Source: Dermatemys mawii
Lineage: Eukaryota > Chordata > Testudines > Dermatemydidae
Assembly (NCBI GenBank): GCA_007922305.1
Contig: ML677330.1
Coordinates: forward strand, 1,825,109 to 1,889,108
Length of the DNA stretch: 64,000 bases
Reading direction: 5' to 3'
In this document: positions 36,216 through 49,500 of the stretch, piece by piece
Numbering within the stretch: position 1 is the first letter of the stretch
Layout of the letters: every line of letters begins with the position of its first letter
Notes under the pieces: generated by a model
Told to the model about the DNA's origin: nothing
Database searches by the model: none
Seen by the model: only the letters and a program-made list of their open reading frames with translations
Made by a program: the position numbers and the translations under genes

Positions 36216-36221
36216 TTTAAT
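36216..36221 (-). promoter_or_regulatory. LRIT3: Candidate LRIT3 polyadenylation signal (ATTAAA)
   Basis: ATTAAA on the minus strand about 310 bp past the LRIT3 stop. I saw no AATAAA in the nearer 3' flank, so this variant hexamer is the best candidate. It is inference only. Confidence 0.3.
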
Positions 36222-36528
36222 AAAAACTGAAAATATAAGAACATAAATCAGGCAGAGTTACTTTGTGCTCTATTTACTCTTTTAGGAACATCACTATTTC
36301 CTATCAGAAATCACAGGATGCATCATGACAGGATGTAAAAAAGACAAAAGACAAATACTGGCATCAATTTCCCTTTCCCCCTCCTACCACAATAGTCTGA
36401 GTTGTATGAGATGCTATATCTGATGGTGGTATTTCCTAACTGGCACTGATCTGCTTTCAGATACAAGACTGCAGTTTGGAATTAGTTTTACACTTAGTGT
36501 ATTTCACATTGTCCACTGTATACAACAC

Positions 36529-37595
36529 TCAACAGAAGTACTCAGACTTGGAGCCCTCACTTTTGAAGGTCATCTGAGAATCCATGCTTGACCTAGAACA
36601 AAGCAGAAGTCTTTCTGACTCATCAGTGTCTCTTCGAGTCCAGAGCTCTCCTCCTGTGCCCACTGAACGGGGCTTGAAGGAAAGTGTTTCAAATTTGACA
36701 TAGGTCTCTTTTGCAAGGTCAGCTTCCCTGGCAGATTTTGGTTTCCTCTGAAGTTTTAAAACTTTATAGAGTAAGAAAAATATCAAAGGTAGAACAACCA
36801 CACAGGCCGCACTGCTGGTCATGACCAAAATGGAAACCTGAGAACCACTCTCATCATTTATTCTATCGGTGGAGAAAATGACACATTGATCTTTTGTAGG
36901 TGGGACTCCTTTAGGACAGACACATGCCATGTATTGTGTACTAGGCTGCAAACCATCTATTGTGACTTTGTTTTTGCTGGGATCTGTACTCAGAGGTAGC
37001 ATATCTTTCTCACCATACTTTGAGTACAATACAGTCACTGCAGAGTTGCTTGTGGCATTGATGGTTTTCCAAGTTAAGGTAACTCTCTCATCCGTTTCAC
37101 TAATAACTTTTAGGTTTTTTATGGTGACATTCTGTTCAGCCAGTGCTGCTGCGTTCAGTGAAGTCTCCTCATCTTTTTTGCTTGTTTCTTCAGGCTTTTT
37201 GTTGTTTCCATTTGTTACGCCCTTTGAGCTTTTTTTCCCATCAGCCGTGGACTTGGGTTGTTTTTTATCTGTGATCTTGGCACTTGTTGGCCTTTCAGTG
37301 GTAGCCATTGTTGTGGGTAGCGATGTTAAGGGTGGAGGAGGTGTGGTGCTTTTTTCAGATTCTTGCTTGGATTCTTCCTGTGTGCTATTGAGTTGGTCTG
37401 CTTCAAACTTCTTCCCATACTTTTGTGGTGACACAGTCGTAGTGACAACACCAACCACAGTGACAGTAACAGCAGCTTCTGACATTCCTGCCAAATTTTT
37501 GGCCTTACATCTGTAGTCCCCTGCATCCTTGTATGAAATCCCTGTCAAACTTATTATGGACCATCTGACACCCTCTCCTGGAGTTTCTTGAATTA
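36529..37595 (-). CDS. LRIT3: LRIT3 exon 4 (Ig end, linker, FN3, TM, tail)
   Basis: 1067 nt. The acceptor is tttcctttag/TAATTCAA and a TGA stop sits at 36531-36529. It completes the Ig domain (DAGDYRCKAKNLAG), then a linker with EKSTTPPPPLTSLPTTM and a lysine-rich part, likely flexible and O-glycosylated. An FN3 module follows (RVTLTWKTI ... TIDGLQPSTQYMACVC). Then come a transmembrane helix (VLVMTSSAAC-type, ending FFLLYKV) and a cytoplasmic tail with LLLCSRSSMDSQMTFKSEGS and a terminal EYFC. The open frame continues upstream of the acceptor to 37758, but that part is intron. Confidence 0.97.
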
Positions 37596-40500
37596 CTAAA
37601 GGAAAATGAAATGCATATAGTAACACAGTGTAACAGTAACATTCAAAAAAAGAAAAGGCTATGACATTACCCCTCCCACGCTCTTGCTGTGTTAGAAAGA
37701 ACCATTTGAACGGAACATATTGTTTTTTTAAACCACAACTTGCAGAACTCCCTGCCATTTGATAGTATTGAAAAAAGCAATTGAGATCTGGTGTACACTA
37801 CAGACCTACATCAGTAAAACTACATCACTCACTGAAAAATACACACGCCTGAGTAATATATTTATACCAACCTAATACCCTGTGCGCATGGAGCTCTGTT
37901 GGCAGGAGAGCTTCTCCCGTTGGCATAGCTACCACTTCACGGGGAGGTGGATTCACTACGCTGACAGGAGAGCTCTCTCCCGGCAGCAGAGAGCATCTTC
38001 ATTCAAGTGCTACAGCTGCATTGGTGCAGCTGTGCCAATGCAGTGTTTCAAGTGTAGACTTGCCCTGAGTAAGGTTGAAAAATAAAATCAGACATTTATA
38101 TGAATAATAAAAATATTTGCAGTTTCACTATACAAAACAAAAATGGTTAAAGGGACATAGGGAGGGATATAGGGTAAAGTTTCAAAAGTGAGTAAGTGAC
38201 TTGACAGCCTAGATTCCATAGAATTTAGAAGCTAAACTGACTTTCAACAAGACTTAGAACTCTAAGTGTCTAAGTCACTTTAGGAAATGTTACTTTGGCT
38301 CCTAATTCACTTTAATGGTCTAGAAGGTTTCACCCATCAGTTCTTATGCTTAAGGGTAAAAGCTAGCTGCTAACTGCCTGGGGTGAGCAAGAAACATCCC
38401 CCCGATAGATTATTGCATAATTACCCCACATGGGACCTTACGCAACTTACTGAGGCACTATTTTGGACTACATAGAGCCCTGGTACAATCCCAATTATTA
38501 AGTCTATCATGTAATCCAGGAACTATATACACCACCTCACAAGGGAGGTTAAAGTCTACACATATTGGAAACAGAATTATCCTGTTTCACCTAAAGGTAG
38601 CCCTCAGGTCAGGATTGTAGCATGTGGCTGGAGTAAGCAGCAGCAGCCTGCACTACTCAGGCTTAACCTGTCCTGTGGACTGAACTTTCCCAGAGCTGTC
38701 TATCTTTTTAGAACCCTTAAGAGTCCCCCTCCCCTCCCCCCCACACACAAAAGTTTTTAAAATCAAGATTGAGAGATTAAGAGCCATAACAATTAATTAA
38801 TTTATATGTTTTTATTATGTGGATTTTACTGTTCACTCTGTATATTTTAATTATTCTAAGCTCCCAGGGTGAAAGACAGGCACTGTAAATGATAAATCAA
38901 TTTAAATGCATGACATCTCGATCTTACAGACTTCTGCGTCTCCACTATTTGTGTGCTCTACAATGACTGTTGTGACATGAACAGCAAAAGCAAAGAAAAT
39001 AATTTTGGAAAAGTTTGGATTTGAATTCAGACATCAGAGTTCAAACCCTCCTCTCCAAAATATGTACTCATCAAATACTTTGAGTTATTAAAATAATTGA
39101 GTTTTGAGGCAAACAGTTTAATTTCCAGACTCTGGAAGCTGCAGATTTTATACAGACATTCGCTAGCTTCCCTTACTCTCAGACTTTTTCTGTCTTTCCT
39201 CTTCTACAGTTCTTCCTTAAATCCTAAAGACAATCCTTAGCTGCTAACCATGGTGCCATCTATTGGCAGCCTCCAATATTGCACCATAACAATTCATTTC
39301 CACTGATGTGCTTATTTTATTTTAAATGAGTGATATTAGCTTACAGCTTTGAGTTAAAAGAATTTTTCATAATAAATATAACAATTTATGATTGTGGGCT
39401 TACAATAAGATGTCATGCAGTTTCAGTCTCATGAACCCATTACTTAATAATAGGAAAACTTCTGCATTGTTAGATGCAATTACTAAAATTGGCTGATATA
39501 CAAAAACAACATCAGATATTCACAGTCTCTTTACCGTTCAGTATGGACATTGTTTGAATTTTGGTCATTTACCACCAAACTAATATTTATTGCAAAGTCA
39601 ATGCTTATAATAAAAATTGCTGTGTTTAAATAGCTCAGTTATGGCTGCACTGGCTTTTTTAACTTGCATTTTGTACTGGAGACAAGCCAAAACTGAAATT
39701 TCAAGTCCAAACCATCCCCTCCAATTTTGGGAAACTGAATCTAAGCCTCCTACCCAGTCTCGGTTCCATGTTATGTTCGGAATTGGAAGTGACTTGTTTG
39801 CCCTGTTCATGTTCAGATATGGATGAATTTAACACAAACAGGGGCCAGGAGATTCTGGCCCAAAATGGTGGAAATGCTGTGAGAATATCTGGTCTTGTTC
39901 ATTTTTCACATTCATGATAATGATCCCAAAGATCATTTCAAAGCGTGAACGATCAATATTTCTAGGCTCTCGTATTCCATAGTAATAAGTTATGAAATAC
40001 CTGTATAGTTCACCGGTAAATTGTCTGACCTGATCCAGGTAAGTTGTGGGGTCGGATATCCAGTGGCATCACAGCGTAGCAGTACATTGCTTCCCAAAGG
40101 CGATGTGATTTTTGTTGCTGACGTCATCACTGATGGTTTAAGACACTGCTCTAGCTCTGCTCTCTGAAACAAGATACCTGCCAGGCTCTCAGGTCCACTG
40201 CAAGTCACAAGAGGATCCATAAGTACAACAGAGGTGTCCACTATTTTGGAAAATTCAATTAGCTTTGAAATCCGACAGTCACAAAACCATGGATTGTCCT
40301 GCAAACCTTAAGCAGAAAATAAAAAATATACAGTTAGTTTCAAGCATTATTTGGATTTTGTGCTTAGAGTGGGACATACCATTGTGTCTAAATGCTAATA
40401 GGAAGAGTCGTGTGCCTCTTACATTATTGAAATATTTATTTTTTTCCTTTTATACTCTTTTTTTTCTTTTTTGTTTTGAGGTTCAGGAAGGAGGATTAAA

Positions 40501-43500
40501 GCTGTTTTCTTAACATTCGATAAACTAGATCTTTTCCCCAAAACCACCTGCATAGAAAATGGTACATGAGTTGACAAATTCTACACTAAATTGTACCATT
40601 TTTTCATTCCTTTGGAACAACCTCAAAAGGAGCAGCCTTGGTTAGCTGCCAAGTAAGGTATTTCACCAGCGTTTTGCTTCTTGGCAGACCCTTCAAGTAC
40701 AAGTAGATCTTCTAACAGCTATGGTGGTCTTTTGACCTCCACTGCTCTCCTTGTTCCCTTCGTTGAGCATGGAGGTTTCTAAGTTTCTCTTTTCTTTTCA
40801 GGTACCTTTTTCAGTGCTTGGATTTTGGCTGAGGAGAGAGCAATGATAAAAGTGTTTATAACTTATACCAACTCTTCTGCCATAGAACAGAGATGGCTTT
40901 AAGCCAACAAAGTTTAGATCTGGATCTGAACTTTCCCAATATTCAGGGGTGTTTGGATTCAGAGATCTCATTCAGGCCAATCTCTTACATATAAAGTATT
41001 TAAAAGTTTGGAGAGGGGGAGTAGGAATGTGGAGAGAGAGAAAGAAAGAGAGAGGGAAAGAGAGAGAGAGGAGGGCAGAGGAACTGTTGAAAGAATTAAA
41101 GGATATTAGTATTTTTGATGACACAGTAGGACCTAGCCCCTCCCCATTTGACTTCAGACTATTTGCCCTTTGATTATGAAGAGCATGAATGAGGGGACAT
41201 TTCTCCTCTTGCTGAATTTGATTTCAAGTGAATTATATTGGCCATTTTATAGTAGTATAGGTCCAGATCTTATATTGGTGTAAGACAGCATAGCTCTGTT
41301 GACTTCAATAGAGAAATATCTATTTACACCACTGAGGACCTGGTCCACAGCATTTCATTCATGCCTTTAAATAGTTTCTGATCTGACTTTAGATCTTTGT
41401 ACACATCTCCCTGGAACACTCCATTTCCTTTGAATATTAACAATAAATAGAACTAATTCCCAATCCAAGCTATTTTTGTAGGTAACACAGGACAGCCTCC
41501 ACTGCTATGATGATTGATGTATTAAAAGTGGGCAGACAGATATAAAATAAAAGCTACTATTTGCAGTGAAAACCTATAATTACTGTACATGCTGAACAGT
41601 TTAGCAAACCAGTCAGGAATGAAACCCAGATAAGGAGAGACAGTACACAGCTCATGATGTGAAAAGCTGCACTAACTTTAGGAATAATGAAATAAAAAAT
41701 TGGAACTATTCCATGTTACCAACACCTTTCTTTTTCCCTTTCTTAATATTTCATTTGCTTCTAATCTCTTTGCATTTTTAGAAAAAATCTGTACATGTAG
41801 AAATACATGTTTCCTTTAACCACCTGACAGATTACGTTATTTTAAGCACAAAGTCAGTGATTGGTTAAGACAGTGATAAACCCTGACTAATCCCACTCTT
41901 TAAAACAAGACTTGACCTGAAGAGATTCTTGACTATGAGTTTATGACATCACAATCCAATTGTACTCCTTCCAGACATGAGTGATTTTAAATCTATTGCC
42001 TAATTATTACCCACAAGAAAAAGAACAGGCAAATCCAAGAAAACTGGTTCAACTATTGAATTTTTAAAAGTTAATCTCCAAAAAGAGAGACAGAGAGAGA
42101 GAGAGCATGCACACGCTTTGGAGATTATATATAGCTTTGGAGATGTTATATCTATGTATCTACTGTGACAAAGTTCCAATTTTGTACTTGTGGGTCCTGT
42201 GCTTCCTGGCAGATTTAGGGGCCTCAGAAACTCATCTAGGCCCCAGAGTGACCTCCTTTTCTCAGTATAATTGGCAAGAGTCACCGCCTAGTGAGTTACC
42301 TTCATCACAGGCCAGTATGGAAGATAGAAAAGGGGGGAGCCCGGGCCCGCCCTCTACTCCAGGCTCCAGCCCAGGGACCCTAATAGTATCAGCTAAGATG
42401 GCTGACCTTTTATCCACAAAACAATTCCCTGGGCTACTTCCCCACAATGGTCCCCACTGCTTCAAACTCCACTTTACCCTTACCTCAGGGCCTCCTTCCT
42501 TCTGGATGATATGTTGTCCACCACTCAGTCTCACCAACAGCACAACTTCCTTCCACAGCTCCTGACACCCACACCCCACCTGACTAACTGGGAGGTTTGT
42601 AACTGGTTTCAGCCAGTCCCTGGTTGGCTTCAGGTGTCCCAATCAGGCTAGCTGTTTCTACTCCTTTCTAGAAGGTTCTTAATTGGCCCCAGGTGTCTTG
42701 ATTGGCCTGGAGTAGCCTTTGTTTGGCTATCCAGGGAACAGGGACCTGCACATCCTGAGACTAATATATCTGCCTTCCAGTACTCTCTTATATCCTACTG
42801 GTCTGACTCCGTCACACTATATACAACCTGACAACCTCTGGTGAACTGGGCATCTATATAAAAAAATATATATATAAATGCCCAGTTCATCGGAAGTGAA
42901 TTTCAACAGGTTTCCTTTAACATCAGTCCATCCGATCTGCAGCTGCCCCTTTCCACTGTATAAGGTGGGAACGTGGGTAAAACTAGCAGGGGAAGGAGAA
43001 GGTCAGTGTTCTCAATTTCCAGTCTACTCCCTTAGTACAGAAGATAAACTTTCTTCCAATTTATATACGCAGTACAGGTGTCCCAGAAGCCCTTAACTGC
43101 AAATAAATCCAAGATAATGCCCCTGATTCCCAGGCTGTGTAAACGTATATGCCGTGTAAGGATGTTGAGACCATTGTGCAAATTAAGGGTGTCCAAGAAC
43201 TTAGGAACAGCCATGCTGAGTCAGACCAACAGTCCATCTAGTCCAGTATCTGTCTTCCAACAACGGCCAATGCCATGGGCTTCGAGGGAACGAACAGAAC
43301 AGATAACCATTAAGTGATCCATCCCCAGCTTCTGGCAAACAGAGGCTAGGGACACCATCTCTGCCAGGGTAACTTAATGTTACTTACCCATATTTCTTAA
43401 ATATACATTTATTACATTTTGGAATATTTGTATGTTGCTGAAATGGGACAATTATGTCTCTTAAAAAAATTAAATAGCCTAAATCACTTTTTTAATGGTC

Positions 43501-46500
43501 TGATCCTGCCAAGTCTTACTCATGTGAGTAATAATAGGGATTTGCAGGATTAATCCCTAAAACAGGTAAATTTTTCACCATATGGCCGAGTAATTGAAAT
43601 ATATAAGCCTATTCTGAAACTTTTAAAACATACAAAGGCAAACAAAAATATCAACAAATAATTTCACTGAAAGCAACTGAAAGTAAAAGAAGTAAAAGCA
43701 AGTGAAGGGTGTAGGACTATGCACTTAATAGTCAGACAGCTTATATGTAAACGAGCTTCTTAACTCAAATTCATTTCTCACTAATCTGTCCATGCTTCAC
43801 AAAATGTTTCTTATTAGGGCAATACATGGTTAATGAAGTTTGTGTGACATATTAATGCCATACAGAAAAAAGCAACATCCCACTTAGAGAGACAAAATGG
43901 GTACAATGTAGTTGTAGCCTGGGCTCTCTAATAATCTGGGACCAACATAGCTAGAACGACACTGCATACAACATCCTACTTGTGAGTCAGGGTACTGCCA
44001 CCAATCTCACTGCAGAGAATTAATTGTAAGACAGTTTCTCAGTGTCCAGGGAACTCCAGCATGCTCTGGAGCACACTTATTCTACTGAAAGTGGTCCTAA
44101 TGCCACAATCCTTTTGTCAGGTAATGCTCTCCCTAAATCAGTGTAAGTTTTGCCGGGGAAAATAGCAGGATCAACTGCAGCATTTGTTCCTACTGTCATC
44201 ACAAAAAACACAGATTCCAGACTGACAAGAAAAGTTTGGGCACCACTGTCCTAGAGGAAGGTACCACTATGTCAGTTACACAAGGGGAATTCTCTTCCCA
44301 AATAAAACATTCAATGCACATAAAATATTTGCAAGGATAAAATTTGAGCTGTAAGAACACCTTAGCAAAACTTCTTGTGGAATATGTTGACTCATTTGAG
44401 GTATTGATGTCAGCACTATTTGAGCTTTGTTTTGTGCTGCATTAACCTCTAATAGTCATTGAAAAGTTCTTATCGTATATAGAGTGAACATTTAAAGACA
44501 TGTATTACTCAAAAAGGTGACAAGAATCAGAGGGGTAGCCGTGTTAGTCTGGAATTGCAGAAGTGACAGAGTCCTGTGGCACCTTAAAAACTAACTAAAG
44601 TATTGAAACATAAGCTTTCGTGGGCTAATACCCACTTCGTCGCATGCATCCAATGAAGTGGGTATTAGCCCACAAAAGCTTATGCTTCAATACTTTAGTT
44701 AGTTTTTAAGGTGCCACAGGACTCTTTTGTCACTTCAAAAAGGCAACTAACCCTAACAACCTGTTGAACACTCTGCTACTGGAAATTATTAACAGTTGCA
44801 GCGACAGCTTTTCAAAGTCAGGCATGTGCAACTGCACATTAGCCTTTGAACATGACTAACAGGTGCCTGGAAATAACTGGTGTTCATGAACATGTCTGAT
44901 ACAACATTTGAGGGTGCACAAGTTGAGTGTCTGCCGTCCAGGTGTATATGCACAGATATTTGCTCACAAGTCCATCTCACTCAAATATACAGCTGCATGT
45001 GCCTACCTTTAAAATCTGTCCAGTTTTATTTTTTAACTGTTCTTATTCAGAAAAATGTCTATTCCTTCTTGATATTTTACAGAATGACCTGTTCTCTTCC
45101 CTTTGGACTGGAGAAAAAGGGTATAAGGAAATAGAAGTACCCCTAAGATACTGGAAGGGAGACTGGCTGCTTCTGAAACAACCTCTTGAACACCGGCAGC
45201 TTTCCGCAGTAGAAAATTATGCTAAAAGCCAGATTAAGTCCACTATAAGGCCTCTGTCCTTTCCTGTTCAAAGAGGATAGAAACATACAGCTGAGGGGAT
45301 GTGATGCAGTGAGGAAGTGAAATTCAGGCATCAGGAGACCCCAGGATTCCCAGAGTTAGAAGTCTGATTTCTGCATGGACCCTCAAGACTGGTAGGGCTA
45401 GCAGCTTGTCTCCCTTCACAAGATGGCTGAGTCCTTCTCCACATGGACAGCTTGTGACAAAACCTCTTTGGATGATTTTTCCCCTCCTGAAGGTTTTCCA
45501 ATAGGAAGTTATGACTTGTTATTTATTGTTCATATTGCAGTAGTGCCCAAAGACTCCACTGCTTGAGACACTGTACAAACAAGCATCACGACCCACAGTC
45601 CCTGACCCACAGAGTGCAAAATAGAAATAGACTGAGCAATGAGTGACAAACAACAGAAGAGACAGCGAAGCACAGAACAAGATAATACGGTTACATGGTT
45701 ATTTAGACTAGCCTTGAGGGTTCCAGATCATTTTGAATCACTGGATTTTGTGAATGGGGAAAGCTGTAGAACCCCAGACTCACTCACCTGACCTCTATCC
45801 CAACATATAAATATACTCCTGCATCTGCAAGTAGAGACAGGTGGCTCTTTTCTTAAAGTCTTACATAAAGGAGGCAAAGATTTTCATAAATTATCTAATT
45901 GGTTCTGAGATAAATAATTGTTTTCACTGCAGCCAGACAAAAATGTAGTTATTTACAGTTGATTTGTTAACATTGTTTCAGCTCCACAGATCCAACATTG
46001 ACCTCTGAGGAGGTAATTTTCTCACTCACATGATGTGTATTTCCAGCTAGTCATGAGCCAGGGTTTTCTTCTAATATGAAACCAACACTTAAAATTGTTG
46101 CACAATAAGTATTGATTTGCCATACATAGATATGGTACAAGTAGACAGCACTCTACCATAGCAACAGACAAAGCTTCCTTCGAAATGAACCACAATGGGG
46201 TTTCTGTGCAAATGGGCAGAAAATGGCCACATCTCACAAAGTGTCCTTCTCTGATTCATTTGGAGACAAACCTGGATGCTGCAGTGATCACAACAAACTC
46301 ACATAATTTGTTTCCTCGGGAACTCACTTGGTTATTCATCTCTATCAATACCTAACAGTCCATAGTTAAAAGTATCATCACAGAAGAATCATTTATGTGG
46401 TCCCTCCTTCTTGGTTAACAGAGTTTCCCCTGCACTAGTACATGCCACTGTGTCAATAGGGACTTTAGCTTAGAGACGAACTATGTAGGACATTTTCTCT

Positions 46501-49500
46501 GTAAATCAGTAACCAGCCTCCGAGTGTACTTAAATGGACATTATTCCCCTTTTACTGGGTTGTAAAGAGGCAATAAATAAAATATTCAAGGTTCAAAACA
46601 AAACCCGGATGTAATTAACAGGTGATGTTTCCTCCACCTTGGCTGTGATGTTTCCTCCACTCAACGAGCTCTGTAACAGCAATATTATCTGCAGTCCCTG
46701 CTGCTCAGTTGGAGTTTAGTCAGTGGCTTCACATAGTGAAGACTGACTGGCCCCTTTTCCCATGGGCTCCCTGTGCTCCCCTCTCCCCACACTGCCATAC
46801 CTAGTGCCATGGAAACAATCACTACAGAGCAGACTTCAGGAAGAGCAGAGTCTTCCCAGCTGCCTAGCCAGCACACTCTGCAGAAGCCTGGTGGTTCTGC
46901 TGCATTCAGATTCCTTCCACGAAGGCAGCGGAAGGCAAGATTTCACCCAGCACAAACTGCAGCTCTGTCATATGCTGTATTCCCTCGTCCTCTCAGTGGC
47001 TCTCTAGGAGAGAGACCACAAGGGGAATGATATTACCATTCTGCATGCCTCAGATCTCAAACCACAGCATGCTTCTGCAGCCCAGTCTTGCCACCACAGA
47101 CTTTGGTGGGAGCAGGATTGAGCCATTGGTGTCCAAATTGCCTGAAGAAACATAAGGAATTAAAATGGGTCAAGCAAGGGTAAAGTTTGGGGTTACTAAC
47201 AAGAGTAGTGAAAGGCCAGGTAAGCTAGACAAAAGCAGCTCCTGGTTTTCCAGGGGCAAGGGCAGTCATATTGCCTGAAGATTTGGAAACGGAGCCTTCT
47301 CCTGCGCTCTCTCCTCCTCAGGTTCACTTATGACACTGCAGCTAGCGGAGCCTCCTAAATGTTAAAAATCACTTGGTTTGGGTTTTGTTTCAACACACCA
47401 GTGAATAATCTTGTTTTCCTGATTCCGCCAACCATTGTTCACATTGAACAGAACCGCAACTGCCATTTTACTGGCAGCATTTCAACAACTTGACTTTGCT
47501 GTAAGTACTGCTAGGAAGCTCTAAGTTTCAGCTTCCAGTGACACTATGCTGTCAGCTAACAAGCCACCTAACTGTATGCTCCTTCAAGAGGGGGACAAAG
47601 TACCCAGGACTGTCTGCAGGTTCCCTTTGCAGAATTTTCATCCAGAGAAGGCAGAAGGTGCAGAGAACTGCAGATCTAAGAAGAAATGAAGCTTTAGTCC
47701 AATGGAGGGTCAGCTCCTTTGGCCACTTCTTGCCCCTGGCAATGTGGTTCCTGCAGGAGAAATGCTACCATTAGCGGGCCAGCCCCTCTGAGAGGTGCAG
47801 AAATGTAGCCTTAGTTAGCACTGACTCAAGCAGAATTAATTAAGGCATGGTATCCAAGCAGATACTCACTGCCTCTGGGAAACGGGGGAGTGCTACACAG
47901 AACAGCAGCTCTTTGGTTCCTTTCCCAGCCCTGAAAACCTCAATGAGCCCCAGCAGATCTTCCATGGGGTATCAGAGAGGGCAAGTCACAGAGCCACCAG
48001 TCTCCCTTTTTCATGGTTCCTACCCAGAATCCCTTCTGCTTGGAGAAGTGAAGAAGGTGGTCAGGCCTATTCCTACTCAACATGGTACATTTTTAAGCAA
48101 CAAAAGTACAGCAGGCCTCTCTCCCTGATTCTGTCACCAGATCCTAAAATCTATCAGATAGTAACAGCCCTGTTCATCTGGCACAGACCCAAAGGTGAGA
48201 TTCCTGCAATGAGTGCACGTGGGAGTGTGGGCACTACAGTAATACAATCTATAAAGAGGGAAAAAAAGAAAAAGGTTTTTTGGGAAGAGGATTGTGGGCT
48301 TGTCATGGAACAATCCAAAACACAAGCGGTGTGACACTTCAGATCTCCAGAGGAAATGTTCTTGTTCGTGTTCATAACAATCATTGTTCGATTGCACTCT
48401 AACAGAGTCACAATAAATGGCTTTGATAATCATTGGAATTGAAGTGAATCATGCACAGCTAGCCTAATTTATAGTTGCTCCAAATTCTACAAAGAAATCA
48501 TCATTTTATTTTCAGGGTGTCTGACTTCAGTATGTAAGTCTGAAGGTGGGTAACTGCATACCATCTGCACAGAACATAGAATCCAAAAACTAGAGGCAAA
48601 TTGGCACCTGAATCGAATGAATCTACTGCCCTTTCATCTCTGGAGAAAGGGGTTCAAATCCAGACTTGGTTCACAAATGAAAATGAGCTAAAGATCCCAT
48701 GCTAATTATAAAATCATTTTTTGCACATTATAAAATCAACACATAACATGGCACAATCAGTCATGTGTGCTCAAGAGAATACACGTGCTAGGGCTGCAAG
48801 GCTTGTCAGGATTAAAGGCTGTTGACTAAGATTGGTGAGGAAACTTTACACATTGCTTGTGAGTACTCAACCAGATTCCACTATCCTTGCACAGCGAGGG
48901 CAGCGCAAAGAGACTAGAAGTTGGTCAGCTCTCCGGAGATGATGATTGCAACATGGAGAAAATCCTTAGCTGACATACACAGCAGCTGAGAGGAGGTTTA
49001 ATTCCCAGAACAGGTAGACAAACACTAGGGTGACCAGATGTCCCGATTTTATAGGGACAGTCCCCATTTTGGGGTCTTTTTCTTATATAGGCTCCTCTTA
49101 CCCACCACCCCGTCCCAATTTTTCACATTTATTGTCTGGTCACCCTAGCTAGCACTGCTCAAGCTAGCACTTACAAAGAGCAGTTTAGCCACAGTGGTAC
49201 GGGCAGCAGTTCAGACTAGCTGCCCAAATGCCTAATCAGGAGGTCAAGCAAGAGTGTGCCAGGGCAGCTAGCCTGAGCTACTACAGCCAAACTAGCTCAT
49301 GCAGAGTGAGCACATGCATGTTGATCTGAAACTGCACTTCACAGCTGCTGTACAGACATACCCATAGTCAGCTCCTACTCTCCTCCCTCCTGTAACCTAT
49401 GCAAGGATAGGGACAGTACACACTGTGCTCCAGCGAGCACCAGGTGTGTAAATTAGAGCTGCCCCCACCTACCTGAAGGCTGGTCATCCCAGGATCAGAG

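Noticed and set aside
36929..37516. 195-codon plus-strand open frame
   Set aside because: It is the antisense shadow of LRIT3 exon 4, whose Thr/Pro/Lys codon use keeps the opposite strand open.
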